Assembly: GCA_003194525.1 (NCBI GenBank)
Contig: NBIV01000057.1
Span: 1 to 64,000, forward strand
Direction of reading: 5' to 3'
DNA from: Gracilariopsis chorda
Lineage: Eukaryota; Rhodophyta; Florideophyceae; Gracilariales; Gracilariaceae
DNA: 64,000 nucleotides
Each line of letters starts with the position of its first letter. Position 1 is the first letter of the stretch. Positions 51,414 to 63,083 of this stretch are shown in pieces. The notes beneath the pieces are model-generated. The model worked only from the letters and a program-made list of their open reading frames with translations. It was not told the DNA's origin and did not search any database. A program made the position numbers and the translations under genes.

Positions 51414-52329
51414 CTCAAAAATACCCTAGGAGGTACAATGCCTTTCGCCAAACTGGTCCGTCATGGTGAGGAAGTGTCCCATGAACGATTGTTATGAGTT
51501 TTTACTTAGACCTATTATGCGAACCTAGAGGGTATTCATATAGAACCATTGTCTATAAAAGCCCGAGTTCGGTGGCTTCCAAACCAACTTGGGCCAGACC
51601 TCTTCTCTTCTCTTCGGGAACTCCGACCTTCTCTTAGAGCAGTCTGCTCCTCACTGCCATCAAACACAAAATTTTCCCCAGCTACCCTTTCACTTGGAGC
51701 GGCTTGCTCTCCCGCATCTTCACACGTGATTGTACTAACATTGCCCTTGTTTGGGCTCATCATCTGTGGCAAGGTGCACTTTGGCTGCATACTAGACCTT
51801 AAGTCTTGGTGGTGCGTGTTGGCCGTGGTACTGTATTAGAAGTTGTCATCAGCACCACGGAAGATCTAAGTTTTTGATAGCGTAGGTTATCCGCTGGTGC
51901 AGTCTCTTCGCTACATTGTCCTAAGCTTGTTCGCTTGTTGTGTTATACAATCACTACCTGGTTCCTTTGCTACGTAATACATTGGTTATTTGAGGCAGTT
52001 TGTTTCTGTTTACTACATTGGCATTGCACGCCTGTGCTGGTACTCTCGAGCTACGATTCTATTTCTGACCTGCCCTCCAGTGAACAAGGGTACAAAAAGG
52101 ACTGTCATCGTCCGGTGTCGTGGCAACGTGCAACATGACACTCACAGAATGACCTATTGACATGAATGGTTTTTTCAGGCAGGAAGAAATCTTGAAATGA
52201 TGTTTTTTCTTTTGGATTTTCACAGAATTTGGAGAGAAAATAGGAGAGTTTCGTCACGTTGAAAAGATTTTCGAAAACAACGCGTGACGTTTGCCAAGTG
52301 TAAAAATTTTTCGAAAGCATCGTTCACGG
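51414..52329. other. intergenic with a + strand TATA-like site at 51554-51561
   Basis: Tataaaag at 51554-51561 faces right, divergent to the TATA box at 51406, followed by a C/T-rich stretch (cttctcttctcttcgg near 51603). The 96-codon frame at 51549-51839 has no family resemblance and I do not call it. The rest to 52329 holds nothing recognisable. Confidence 0.3.
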
Positions 52330-53859
52330 CATCAGTGGAAACCAACTACGCAGCGAAATGATGCAGCACGCGCCAGGGATTTGTAGTTGTAGGAACGAGC
52401 GATTGCTGATGGTGGGCATGTTGACGCTATGTTCAATCTTGGCAATCTGCTGATGAACAGGGCTGATGGAGTAGCAGCCGACGCTATGTTCGATGTTCGC
52501 AGTCTGCTGATGAACAGGGCTGATGGAGTAGCAGCCGACGCAGCGCGCGCCAAGGAGTTGTACGAACTGGCGATTACTGATGGTGGGCATGTTGACGTTA
52601 TGTTCAATGTTGGCAATCTGCTGGAGAACGGGGCTGATGGAGTAGCAGCCGACGCACCGCGCGCCAAGGAGTTGTACGAAAGAGCGATTGCTGATGGTGG
52701 GCATGTTGGCGCTATGGTGAACCTGGGTGTTCTGCTGAAAGACGGGGCTGATGGAGTAGCAGCCGACGCAGCGCGCGCCAAGGAGTTGTACGAACGAGCG
52801 ATTGCTGATGGTGGGCATGTTCTCGCCATGGTGAACCTGGGTGTTCTGCTGGTGAACGGGGCTGATGGAGTAGCAGCCGACGCAGCGCGCGCCAAGGAGT
52901 TGTACGAAAGAGCGATTGCTGATGGTGGGCATGTTGGCGCTTTGTACAACCTGGGTGTTCTGCTGGTGAACGGGGCTGATGGAGTAGCAGCCGACGCAGC
53001 GCGCGCCAAGGAGTTGTACGAACGAGCGATTGCTGATGGTGGGCATGTTAACGCTATGGTGAACCTGGGGATTCTGCTGGTTAAAGGGGCTGATGGAGTA
53101 GCAGCCGACACAGCGCGCGCCAAGGAGTTGTACGAACGAGCGATTGCTGATGGGGGAGATGTTGGCGCTATGGTGAACCTGGGTGTTCTGCTGGTGAACG
53201 GGGCTGATGGAGTAGCGGCCGACGCAGCGCGCGCCAAGGAGTTGTACGAACAAGCGATTGCTGATGGTGGGGATGTTGGCGCTATGGTGAACCTGGGTGT
53301 TCTGCTGGTGAACGGGGCTGATGGAGTAGAAGCCGACGCAGCGCGCGCCAAGGCGTTGTACGAACGAGCGATTGCTGATGGTGGGCAAGTTGACGCTATG
53401 GTGAACCTGGGGATTCTGCTGGTGAAAGGGGCTGATGGAGTAGCAGCCGACGCACTGCGCGCCAAGGAGTTGTACGAACGAGCGATTGCTGATGGTGGGG
53501 ATGTTGGCGCTATGGTGAACCTGGGTCTTCTGCTGGTGAACGGGGCTGATGGAGTACCGGCTGATGCCGCTCGCGCCAAGTGTCTGTTTGAGGGAGTAAT
53601 CGCTTTATCGTAGGACGTGGGCGCTATGGTTGCACTGGGTGAACTGCTGGTGGACGGTGCAGAGGACGTTGAGGGGGACGCTGCAGCTGCACAAGAGCTC
53701 TTTGAGCGTGCAACAGAACGGAATGGAAGTGCACTTGCGACGCTGCGTCTTGGAGAACTGCTACTGCGAGGAGCGGAAGGTGTGCCACAGGATGTGGAGC
53801 GTGGACGTGTCTTGGTGGAGCAGGCTCAAGAAGCTCTGCAGGGCACTGGACATTAGAGT
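52330..53859 (+). pseudogene. Sel1-repeat gene copy 2, 5'-truncated, with nonsense codon
   Basis: Homology begins near 52333 at the edge of the repeat array, so about 1180 N-terminal codons including all membrane segments are absent. A degraded first unit (52358-52400, containing a stop) is followed by about ten 114-bp units and the conserved C-terminal end to 53859. TAG at 53611-53613 stands where copy 3 has GAG after a changed Ser codon, cutting off the last 80 residues. Unit variants (YEQAIADGG, VEADAARAKALY, GGQVDAM) and the C-terminus VEQAQEALQ match copy 3, not copy 1, so it descends from the copy-3 lineage. Confidence 0.88.
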
Positions 53860-54263
53860 GACACACATGCTTGAGCAATTCGGGCACCGCCGCGTGCAAC
53901 AACTAATTGCTAACCCTTTACCTCTTGCAAAGTGCTCCTTTAACAACGTTTACCTGATTGTATGATGGGCGTCTTTCCCGGGACGAGACATCGTCCTGTA
54001 CAGCCCTATTTAAAGGGCTGAAGTTGAGTGTCGGCTCACGTGAGCTGCGCATATGGGCTGCATTGCGTGTCAGCTCTCGTGGTGAAGCGCGGGAGGAGAG
54101 TTTCGTATCTATCACTTCAAGATTAACCTACGATTCTGTTGGCATAAGTGTCGTTCCATTAGAGTTGTAGGTGTGAGAGTTCGTCTGCAGCACCACAATT
54201 TCTGGATTTGGCCTTGCACTGCATCCTTGTCCGTCCCTTGCTCCACTCCCTGTCAGGTAATAC

Positions 54264-54644
54264 TCAAAGTGGAGTGCTTTGCAAGAGATAGCTGTTGCAG
54301 CTCCGCTTCGAGTAGTACCTGACGGCGAGTGGAACAAAGTACGAGCAAAGATGCAATGCTGCATCAGAAAGGGTTTCTGATAATATGCGTGAACTCACCA
54401 ACATCTCGTTGCGCATCATAGAGCAGTCCACATCATCATCGACGCACTGCAACGTAGATGTAGTGTCGTTCGTTCTCACATCCGCGCCCCACTCGCATCC
54501 CATGCGCCGCATTCCCGAACAAACAGTGACTGCACCACCAAGCAACATCTCGCCCGTAGGCGGCGCTTTACACGTTTTGCAATGAACCGAAACTTCAAAG
54601 GCATCCGCAAACCCACCAAACACTCTACGCTCTAGAAACTCGAA
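54264..54644 (-). CDS. hypothetical ORF, duplicate of the one at 18277-18978
   Basis: The N-terminal 90 residues are identical to the copy-1 version (HCKTCKAPP region); downstream the frame ends early because of indels. It lies in the 3' flank duplicated with the Sel1-repeat gene. Coding status is doubtful. Confidence 0.28.
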   Translation of the reverse strand, partial: FEFLERRVFGGFADAFEVSVHCKTCKAPPTGEMLLGGAVTVCSGMRRMGCEWGADVRTNDTTSTLQCVDDDVDCSMMRNEMLVSSRILSETLSDAALHLCSYFVPLAVRYYSKRSCNSYLLQSTPL

Positions 54645-54741
54645 CATCTATCACACAACCCCGCCACCCCTTCCCGTCCATACAATCACACAATACATCA
54701 ATTCACAAGTGACACAGGAAATGTCAAAACATGCACGCATC

Positions 54742-55095
54742 TCATTCCTGCGCACCAGCGTGCGCACCCCCTCCATCCACCGCACCACCAACTTCAACAG
54801 CAGCAGGAGCAGGTGGTGCAGGCGGAACGGCACTACCAGCCTTCCTAGCTTCATTCTTAGCCGCCTGTTTTCTAGCACGTTCACTTCTCTCCTTAGCACG
54901 CACCAGACCCGCATCAATATCACTCGCAAACTCACGCAGCATACGCAAAATGTCTTCCTGTCGTCCACGACTCATCTTGCTTCTCTCGCCAACATGGTGC
55001 ATCATACTCTGCAATTTCTGAATCATGAGACCCCTCAGCGAGACGATTTGCTCCGTTACCTTGGTAGCCTCCTCAGCAAACACCTCCGCGTAGAT
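54742..55095 (-). CDS. hypothetical helical protein, duplicate of 19101-19451
   Basis: Same protein with about eight substitutions and a three-codon in-frame deletion in the PPA tail. No ATG begins the shared frame, which opens upstream through AEVFAEEA. Confidence 0.4.
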   Translation of the reverse strand: MYAEVFAEEATKVTEQIVSLRGLMIQKLQSMMHHVGERSKMSRGRQEDILRMLREFASDIDAGLVRAKERSERARKQAAKNEARKAGSAVPPAPPAPAAVEVGGAVDGGGAHAGAQE

Positions 55096-55874
55096 CACTG
55101 GCTTAGCGGCGCAGTGCGGAACGCGCAGCGCAGCTTAGCGAGTTGTACGTGTGCACTTCCTTTGGCATCAAATGGCAGTTCACTGGATCGACAGAGCTGC
55201 GAAAGCTGAGGCAACGCGATGCGGTAACGACAAAGCAAACCGGTGAAGCGCAGGAAAAGCAAACATCCAATTGCAACTGCCAAAGGCTTGACATGCTTCT
55301 AAAAGTAACCGTCGTAGCCAAAGCGGGATCAACAAAGCACCCTTTCGAACACACGGGGTGTCCTAATGTTCAGGACAAGAAAAGGACACCAAGTAGAGTG
55401 GAAGCCTCGGTGCTTATAGCACAGACCGTCACGCTGCGAAATGCTCCGTCTTCCATCGTCGGTTTGGTGGGCGCTGACGGCGGGCGGGTCGGAGATTTGT
55501 TGTGGTTGTTGAGGAGGGGGTTGCTTTTGAGAAGCTGCTTGTGGCGGATGGGATGAAGGTGACGAACATGATGCGCAGGCGGTTCGCGTAACGGGGACGC
55601 GCAACTGTGGACGGGTGACGCTGCGAAGCGTAGCCAGAGGGTGGCGGTGTCTTTCAACAGCGTTTTGCACCTCGGCCAAGTAGTCTAAGCATTTTCATCT
55701 TGTATGGCATTGTGTCATATGGGGGGTCTTAATACCTTGCTGCAGCACTAGGCAAAAGGAATGTACAGGTATGATGGGTAAAGGGTTAGTTGGAAAGGAG
55801 ATAACGGGTTAATTATCTCGAGCCACACCAGAAGGAGGGAAACCAAAGATACGAACAGTAATACAGTAACAAAG

Positions 55875-56402
55875 GTGTACGAGGCCACGCAAATCGACCA
55901 GCTCTTCGAAAGAAAGAGTGGGAAGGACTCGAATACCTACGAGGCCCCCGCGCTGCAATCCAACAATACTCGTGGCACGAGTGTCACAACATGGGGAATG
56001 ACGACTATGCGCAGCCGATTACCGTTAATGCGAGCGCCAGTGAAATCTGTTCAGAGCACTGCGACCCTCAGCGAATTGCGAAAGGAACACACACACGACG
56101 GTGCACGATCAAAAAGAACGAAGAAAGTGCGTTCGGAGCTGCAACCAGATGGCCTCCCAAAGAAGACCTTTTCTGAAATACAACGAGAGAAGTATATCGC
56201 GAGGAGAGCACGTGATGCAAAAGAAATTCATCTGGCGATTTCAAGTCCAGATTCAGAGAATCTGTGTTCCCCGGGGACGTCAGTCAAAGAACCGCAGAAA
56301 GATGCGGAAGAGAGTTCATCCCTGGAGGCTGAGGTAGATCTAGAAGCACAAGATCGCGGTATCCCAGTGTTCAGGACAGAAAAAGGAGCTCAAATAGGGT
56401 AG
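55875..56402 (+). CDS. hypothetical charged protein, about 175 codons, doubtful
   Basis: Open frame with Lys/Arg/Glu/Ser-rich, disordered composition (KTFSEIQREKYIARRARDAK). No ATG at the first position; the first ATG is near 55998. The last 15 codons run into a repeat shared with 19735 and 55369. No family recognised. Confidence 0.3.
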   Translation: MYEATQIDQLFERKSGKDSNTYEAPALQSNNTRGTSVTTWGMTTMRSRLPLMRAPVKSVQSTATLSELRKEHTHDGARSKRTKKVRSELQPDGLPKKTFSEIQREKYIARRARDAKEIHLAISSPDSENLCSPGTSVKEPQKDAEESSSLEAEVDLEAQDRGIPVFRTEKGAQIG

Positions 56403-57539
56403 AAGCGTGCGTGCTCATAGCAGAGAGCGCTGCGCCGCGAAGCGCTCCGTGTTCCATCGCTTTGCGCAACGCTGTGCGGCGTGTTGCGCTGTGTGCTTGT
56501 AAACTGTGCGGTGGAGAAGCTTGCCAAGCGCCCTACCATCAATGCAAACGTGAGCTGATGTTGCCCAAATGGTGCGCTTCTCCGCGGACGGTCCGCAACT
56601 CGCGCGCAGCAACCGCGCAAACAGCGCTTCCACGGCGGTGATTACTGGCGGGTGCTGTCGGGGCGGGCTGTGGCTGTGGTCGGCGTTGACGGCGGACGGG
56701 TGGGCGGTGCGTTGTGGCTGCCGCGAGGTGGGGGGGGCGCTTCTGCGAGCGGGGGCGCTGCACACGCTGCACACGCTGCACACGCTGCACACGCTGCACA
56801 CGGGCACCCGCTGTCCGCGTGGCACGCGCAAGTGCGTCGACGCCCAATGAGCGCCACTCGCGTCTCGCATCCGCGATAACAAACGTTCCGACCTTGTCGT
56901 CGGGTGGCGCTCACTCACAAATAGTCAAAGCACCACGCCGCCAAACTGTCCGCCTGGTGCTTCAAAACTGCGCAGCCCAACCTGTGGGCAAGTATTGCAG
57001 CCAAAAACCTCTCCAATACGCCCTGTCTCTACTTCCGCACTCGACCACCACAGTTCATTAGTATCATTCTCCAAACCCATTTTCGGTGCCCCTCACCGCA
57101 ACTTCATACAGACTCCCAAGTAAAATGAGTTCCTTTAACATAATTAACACAACCACTGAGGAAGACAACCCGTCCCTACCACCACCTGCTTCCGGGGCCA
57201 GCAGCGACAACTCGAATAAACAAACTAGCCTACAGAACGCTTACAAAGCACAACAATCGTTGTCAACGCCGCGGTGAAGACGGCAGTAGAGGCTGCAATC
57301 GCAGTTCGGGCGTAGAAGTCGTTCATTTTGTGGTCCGAAACATTGGCGGACAACCTAGTTGCTTGTCTGGGAGCGCTTCGAAAGGCGTTTCAAACAGTCA
57401 GATGTGGTTTTCCACGTGCCCAAACAAAGCACTTTCAACTCACTTCCATTTGACCAACTGGAGCTTTGGTATTTTCTGCATTCACCCATTTGCTGTGCTT
57501 TTCCAAAGCTATAAAGCCCCTGCATACGTACGGAGTAAC
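56403..57539. other. GC-rich intergenic with a small ORF at 57125-57277
   Basis: 56403-56900 is GC-rich low-complexity DNA whose frames look fortuitous. An ATG at 57125 opens 50 codons (SSFNIINTTTEEDNP to QNAYKAQQS); a shifted frame continues AAVKTAVEAAIAVRA, so it may be a broken small gene or one with an unseen intron. Confidence 0.25.
56757..56801 (+). repeat. 9-bp minisatellite (gctgcacac) x 5
   Basis: Five perfect tandem units. It makes the overlapping frames here look repetitive (HTLHTL, CSVCSV), which is not evidence of coding. Confidence 0.92.
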
Positions 57540-57790
57540 CCTTTACCCCTCTTCACTTGGCACTCTCAGAAGGGTGCGAGGCATGCACGCACACGGTTTA
57601 TTATTCCTCTTGATGAATTAAATACGAATGAAAAAAGGAGCACTGTCGCTTGTTTATTTGTGTCTGGAAAAGCAACGCCTACTACCATCATAACACTTGA
57701 CAACATCTCTACACATATGTATGACACACTTTCAAATCATGAGTAAAACAGCACCACTCCATCCACATTTTAATTTCATGACCAAAAACC
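57540..57790. repeat. diverged repeat shared with 20690-20945
   Basis: Partner of the repeat described at 20690; no shared reading frame. Confidence 0.6.
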
Positions 57791-58019
57791 AGCAACCAAA
57801 GGGTCCAAATCTTCGCCAAACCGTACGCAATAAACCCAATATGTGCACCTTTCAACATGTATGGTTGTCCATATCTTCCACGTTTGTGCTCACGCAATCC
57901 AATCCATGACAGTTGTGCAAAAGACTTTGGACTGCAAACCCAAACGCCAGGAACATGCTCGTAGAGTGGATATGTCGTTCAAATCTCAGAGACCGCAACA
58001 CGTTACGACAAGCTTTCGT

Positions 58020-58499
58020 GCTCACTATTGGGACCCTGTCATGCTGTTGCTCACAGCCTTTGCGAAGAGCCGCAGTGCCCAGCTGCTCTCTTCGAACGAA
58101 GTGGGGTATCCGTGTCCCTTGGACATATGGAAAAATTGATGCGCGTGTACGTTTGGTAGACGTTGGTTGGCACTTCCAGCAGCGAAGCAGCGTATCAAAA
58201 TTGGCGCTCAACGGGATCCGGTTTATCTTCAAAACTGAATCAAGCTTTGGATTAAGGCGCTCAGCTCACCTCGCATCTCACGACCTGTGACACGGCGCCG
58301 CCGCCAGCGCAGTTGGCAAGCGGACCGTGCAATCTCCGTCTTCCACACACCCCGTCCCCTTGGCCACCAACTCCTGTCGCCACTGCTTGTTTCCTTCTTC
58401 ACGGAGACGACAACCGCTCTCTAGCTAGAGACCGCCTCTTGTTATCCTGAGCACCGCACCCAGAAGACGCCGTTCACATTCACAAAGCGTAACGACAGA
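58020..58499 (+). promoter_or_regulatory. 5' flank/promoter region of Sel1-repeat gene 3
   Basis: From about 58186 it matches 11735-12044, and it appears identical from about 58298 to the ATG. The 14-bp palindrome recurs at 58418-58431, again 82 bases upstream of ATG. The part 58020-58186 matches the orphan copy at 28160. Confidence 0.5.
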
Positions 58500-61400
58500 A
58501 TGGAGCTGGCCGCGCTAAGCAATGTGTTCTACATTGTGGTTCTCGCGTACATTGCGGCGTTCATGCCGTGGACGGCGTTCATTGCGAAGGATTTCATCAG
58601 CGACAAATGGAAATCAATACGGCACACACGTCAGGCCGGGTACATCAACCTGCTTTTCGCCATTGTGCCGGCGTGTTACATTTTGTTCTACTGCCGTGTT
58701 CAGTTTGCTGCTCTTGACTGGAAAGAAGGATTTGCTGCTGTTGCAGCGCTAGTTTTCGCGCTGCTCCACGGGGTTCGGTCGGGGTGGGGACTGTGGCAAC
58801 TGTACTTGTTCCGGTCATGGTGCGCTGATAGCATTGAGGCACTGGAAGCGATGGGAGTAACGTACCGCTATTATGACGAGAATCGGCGTGGTGTAGTAGA
58901 TAAGCACTGCAAGAGCGCTTGGAAGAAGGCCGACGAGATGCTGGTAAACAATAGGGTTGTGGACAACCAAATTCTGAACGGGGAAGCGGTATGTCACATA
59001 GAGTACGGGAATAACATACGTGTGCAAGCTGAGGTACCGTACTACATGGAGTGGCGAAACGCAGTTGAACTGGTTCCGAGGTATTTGGTATTCTTGTTGA
59101 AAATGATGTTCTGTTTCGGGGCTATTGTTTTGGAGGGTATACGGTTCAGCATGGGGCTGGGAACGAGTGGGAAAGTTCGTCAAGTTCCGAATCAGCCGGT
59201 TGAGGTGTGGATGAACTGGGTGATTGTGTTTGCAGCTCAGGGGCTTGGGGAGTGGTTGTCGGGTTTCAAGGTGGGTGCGAAAGGTAGAAGAGGTAGGAAG
59301 GGTGGTAAGGGGAGAAAGGGAGTAAGAGAGTGGGAGAAACGGAGAATGGACTTTGCGTCCGAGGTGCTTGCGACATGTATCATGCAGTTGTGGCCGGAAG
59401 TGGAGGGTGGAATAGATGGGAAGAAGGGCATGGAGCCGATGTTTTGGAGTGGGTGGGAGGAGGGGTCGGAGATGCATCGTGGAAGAATGGTGAAGGAAGA
59501 ACTACTGAAGTACGCGATGAGGAGTGGAGAGGGTCTTCCGTTTGGTGTGGCACACGAAGAGGTGTTGAAGGCGAAGGAAAGAACGGGGGGTGAGGTTGGA
59601 TACAATGACTACGGGCGGCAAATCGTGAGCAAGGTGGGGAGCTTGGACGTGAGAAAGGAGTTTTGGCCCGAGATTGGTAAGCTGGATGTAGAGATGCTCG
59701 AATGGCTGACGATTTTGCTGTACATGGGACGCAGATCGGTGAAATTGCGCGAGGGAAGGGCAAGTAGTAGTGAAGATGATAGTAAGGAAGATGAGAGGAG
59801 TGAGAGTGGTGGAAAGGCAGATAGGTTATCGGATAGCGAAGATGAGAGTGTAGAAGATTGGGTGGACCAGGCGAGCAGAAACCTTAGTGAGCAGCTATCG
59901 CGACCGTTGGGAAGGGAAGCAAAAAGGGAATCAGATGAGGATGGATCGGGGGTGGAGCGGGGAGTAGTTTTGCCATCGTTCCCGTTTTCGACGAGATGGA
60001 AGAGGGCGAGGGGTAGGAACCGTCACGTTCTAAAGGTTGGAGAGATGGTTGATGCGTGGCTGTCGATGATTGGTGGAGATGGATTGAAATTTGTGTTGGA
60101 GTTAAATGAGAAATGGTCAACCGCTTGTAGAGGAGTGAGACACGAAAACAGAGAGAAGAGAGAAGAAGAAGAAGGAGACCCCAACGAGTGTATTGACATC
60201 AGAAATGTGGGTGGGGACAGAGACCAAAAGGATGAAGGGAGTTTGCGGAATGTGCACAAGGAAGTGGAAAAGCTGAGACTGCAATTCCAATTTGGGGATG
60301 AAGAGTGCCGGTGCGAGTGGGGCGTAAACTTCGGAATGACATTCATGGGCTACAAAATGGAATCCGTAAGATCACGGCTTGCTGCTTGGGCACATCAGAA
60401 TGATGAGAAGCGCGAGGAAGGGAAGTGTAGCTCAGCTTTTCGAAGAGGGCTAGGAGAACTGGAAGGCGGTGTGCAGAGTATGAGCAGACCGTTTGTTTTG
60501 AGCAAAGCACTATCGTTGGCACTGGGAGCGGGAAGGGTGGAGTCAAACTTGAAGTCAAGGCGGTTGCATGTTCGGCTGTTGTGGGAACTACAAGAGCACC
60601 TGGAGGGATGCATACAAGGTGATGAGAAGTGCGATGGTGAACGGGTGGCGCAACATGGACCGGAGAGTTTTGAGGCCATAGCGCTGTGTGTTCTTTCGTT
60701 TCCATCGCTACGCGTAGATGTGGAAGAAGAGGAGGAGGAGGAGGAGGGTGGAATGAGGAGGACAAGAGAGTGGTGCGGGATCCCAGTGAGATGGCTATCC
60801 GAGGATGGGTGCGAAAGCATGGAAGAAGAGCAGGGTTGGATTGGAAGGAGGATGATAGTTTTTGAACCGGTGTGTGGACCGCAGCGTTGTCAAGTCAAAG
60901 TTCGTTTGGATGATGGTGATTCAGATGGAAGGAGGAATGCAGTGGTTTCAATTTGTTTTGGAGAAGAGAGGGAGTTTGTGTGGGAGTGGTGGCGGGAGGC
61001 GTTCACTGGTCGGCTAGAGGGGATGAGGGAATGGCAGAGTGAGCACTATATGGAGACGTCACTGAGTGTGATACGATCCTATGGGGCTATGGATAGTGAG
61101 TTTGAGAGGTATGAGACTGTGACTAAGGAGAAGTTTGAGGTTTGGAAAGGGTGGAGACCATTTCGAGCAGAGATATGCATGTTCGAAATGCAAGGTAGTG
61201 GGCTGCTGAAAGAAAGTGCGAAGATACAGCATGAACCGTCACGACAAGTTGATTTGGGATATGCCACGGCATCCTTTGGGTTTCGAAAGCACGAGAGAAG
61301 AGTTGTGACATACGAGGAGGCTGAGATGCGTGTGCTTTTCCATGGGATGAGCCTGATTCGGGAATCGATTGTGGAGGAACGAAAGACCGGGGAGAACGAT

Positions 61401-63083
61401 GTAGGAGCTGGGGGTGAAGCTGGGATGGTGTCCACGCCGGATGATTTGATGTGGAACGCAGAGAGATTAAGTAGAGGAGAGGATGGTGAAGGTGACGTGG
61501 AGAGGGCGCTGTTGCTATATGAGGCAGCGGTAGGGGAGTTTGGAAACGAGGAGGCGCTGGAGAAGTGTGTGGACCTGATACTACGCAGCAGTCGGGTATC
61601 GGATACGCGGGCAGTTGAGGTGGTAGAGATGTTTGTCGGGAACATTCTTCCGAATGGAGAGCTGAGTGAGAGGAGAATGAGTTCGGGTATGGTGGAAGCA
61701 GTGAGAGGTGTTGTGTTCAAGACTTGCAAGAAGCTGGTGTTCAGATGTGAAGAGAGTATGGAAGAGAGTGGACTATCGGACTTACTCTCACTGATTGCTT
61801 TGTTTGGAACATGGGAAGCGAGGAAGGATGCACGAAATCTGATGGATGTGATGTTCTGTTATTCTGCGACGTTCGAAGCAGCTGTTGAGTATACTACCAT
61901 GTACAAGATCATTCGGCACGTGCAGAACACAAACAGTCTCGAGGCGGGTGCCGTGAATGGCGAAATGGGAGAGCGGGATGTGAATGCACAAAACTCAAAA
62001 TACGAGGTAAGATTGGTTGAAAGAGCTTTTCAGGTGACTGGGCTTTCGAGCTGCGTGCGCTTTCTTGGAAACCTACTATGCAGGGTAACGGAGGGAGTTC
62101 CTGCTGATGCAGCGCGCGCTAAGGAGTTGTGGGAGCGAGCGATTGCTGATGGTGGGGATGTTGGCGCTATGTACAACCTGGGGGTTCTGCTGGTGAAAGG
62201 GGATGATGGAGTAGAAGCCGACGCAGCGCGCGCCAAGGCGTTGTACGAACGAGCGATTGCTGACGGTGGGCATGTTAGCGCTATGGTTGCACTGGGTGTT
62301 CTGCTGGTGAACGGGGCTGATGGAGTAGCAGCCGACGCACTGCGCGCCAAGGAGTTGTACGAACGAGCGATTGCTGATGGTGGGGATGTTGGCGCTATGG
62401 TGAACCTGGGTGTTCTGCTGGTGAACGGGGCTGATGGAGTAGCAGCCGACGCAGCGCGCGCCAAGGAGTTGTACGAACAAGCGATTGCTGATGGTGGGGA
62501 TGTTGGCGCTATGGTGAACCTGGGTGTTCTGCTGGTGAACGGGGCTGATGGAGTAGAAGCCGACGCAGCGCGCGCCAAGGCGTTGTACGAACGAGCGATT
62601 GCTGATGGTGGGCAAGTTGACGCTATGGTGAACCTGGGGATTCTGCTGGTGAAAGGGGCTGATGGAGTAGCAGCCGACGCAGCGCGCGCCAGGGAGTTGT
62701 GGGAGCGAGCGATTGCTGATGGTGAGCATCTTGGCGCTATGGTTGCACTGGGTGTTCTGCTGGTGAACGGGGCTGATGGAGTACCGGCTGATGCCGCTCG
62801 CGCCAAGTGTCTGTTTGAGGGAGCAATCGCTATATCAGAGGACGTGGACGCTATGGTTGCACTTGGTGAACTGCTGGTGGACGGTGCAGAGGACGTTGAG
62901 GGGGACGCTGCAGCTGCACAACAGCTCTTTGAGCGTGCAATAGAACGGAATGGAAGCGCACTTGCGACGCTGCGTCTTGGAGAACTGCTACTGCGAGGAG
63001 CGGAAGGTGTGCCACAGGATGTGGAGCGTGGACGTGTCTTGGTGGAGCAGGCTCAAGAAGCTCTGCAGGGCACTGGACATTAG
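58500..63083 (+). CDS. giant membrane-anchored Sel1-like-repeat protein 3 (1527 aa)
   Basis: Paralogue of the gene at 12045 with the same membrane domain, basic patch, acidic segments and unrecognised middle, but only about nine Sel1-like repeats. The first 528 residues are identical to copy 1, as is DNA from about 340 bases upstream; later differences are scattered and partly clustered (QVDLGYATASFGF against EVDLGYVTTELGF; LSSCVRFLG against HMRCLNVLG). It has WERAIADG units absent from copy 1. The C-terminus has three extra codons (VEQAQEALQ). The intact frame suggests a functional protein. Copies 1 and 3 differ mainly in the length of the repeat scaffold, which would change the reach or number of binding surfaces. 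Confidence 0.85.
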   Translation: MELAALSNVFYIVVLAYIAAFMPWTAFIAKDFISDKWKSIRHTRQAGYINLLFAIVPACYILFYCRVQFAALDWKEGFAAVAALVFALLHGVRSGWGLWQLYLFRSWCADSIEALEAMGVTYRYYDENRRGVVDKHCKSAWKKADEMLVNNRVVDNQILNGEAVCHIEYGNNIRVQAEVPYYMEWRNAVELVPRYLVFLLKMMFCFGAIVLEGIRFSMGLGTSGKVRQVPNQPVEVWMNWVIVFAAQGLGEWLSGFKVGAKGRRGRKGGKGRKGVREWEKRRMDFASEVLATCIMQLWPEVEGGIDGKKGMEPMFWSGWEEGSEMHRGRMVKEELLKYAMRSGEGLPFGVAHEEVLKAKERTGGEVGYNDYGRQIVSKVGSLDVRKEFWPEIGKLDVEMLEWLTILLYMGRRSVKLREGRASSSEDDSKEDERSESGGKADRLSDSEDESVEDWVDQASRNLSEQLSRPLGREAKRESDEDGSGVERGVVLPSFPFSTRWKRARGRNRHVLKVGEMVDAWLSMIGGDGLKFVLELNEKWSTACRGVRHENREKREEEEGDPNECIDIRNVGGDRDQKDEGSLRNVHKEVEKLRLQFQFGDEECRCEWGVNFGMTFMGYKMESVRSRLAAWAHQNDEKREEGKCSSAFRRGLGELEGGVQSMSRPFVLSKALSLALGAGRVESNLKSRRLHVRLLWELQEHLEGCIQGDEKCDGERVAQHGPESFEAIALCVLSFPSLRVDVEEEEEEEEGGMRRTREWCGIPVRWLSEDGCESMEEEQGWIGRRMIVFEPVCGPQRCQVKVRLDDGDSDGRRNAVVSICFGEEREFVWEWWREAFTGRLEGMREWQSEHYMETSLSVIRSYGAMDSEFERYETVTKEKFEVWKGWRPFRAEICMFEMQGSGLLKESAKIQHEPSRQVDLGYATASFGFRKHERRVVTYEEAEMRVLFHGMSLIRESIVEERKTGENDVGAGGEAGMVSTPDDLMWNAERLSRGEDGEGDVERALLLYEAAVGEFGNEEALEKCVDLILRSSRVSDTRAVEVVEMFVGNILPNGELSERRMSSGMVEAVRGVVFKTCKKLVFRCEESMEESGLSDLLSLIALFGTWEARKDARNLMDVMFCYSATFEAAVEYTTMYKIIRHVQNTNSLEAGAVNGEMGERDVNAQNSKYEVRLVERAFQVTGLSSCVRFLGNLLCRVTEGVPADAARAKELWERAIADGGDVGAMYNLGVLLVKGDDGVEADAARAKALYERAIADGGHVSAMVALGVLLVNGADGVAADALRAKELYERAIADGGDVGAMVNLGVLLVNGADGVAADAARAKELYEQAIADGGDVGAMVNLGVLLVNGADGVEADAARAKALYERAIADGGQVDAMVNLGILLVKGADGVAADAARARELWERAIADGEHLGAMVALGVLLVNGADGVPADAARAKCLFEGAIAISEDVDAMVALGELLVDGAEDVEGDAAAAQQLFERAIERNGSALATLRLGELLLRGAEGVPQDVERGRVLVEQAQEALQGTGH

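Noticed and set aside
51549..51839. 96-codon + strand frame after the TATAAAAG site
   Set aside because: No protein-like pattern, no family, and the first codon is within the would-be promoter.
56415..56918. 167-codon - strand frame and overlapping frames near the minisatellite
   Set aside because: Their regular CSVCSV/HTLHTL segments come from the 9-bp tandem repeat, and GC-rich DNA gives few stops.
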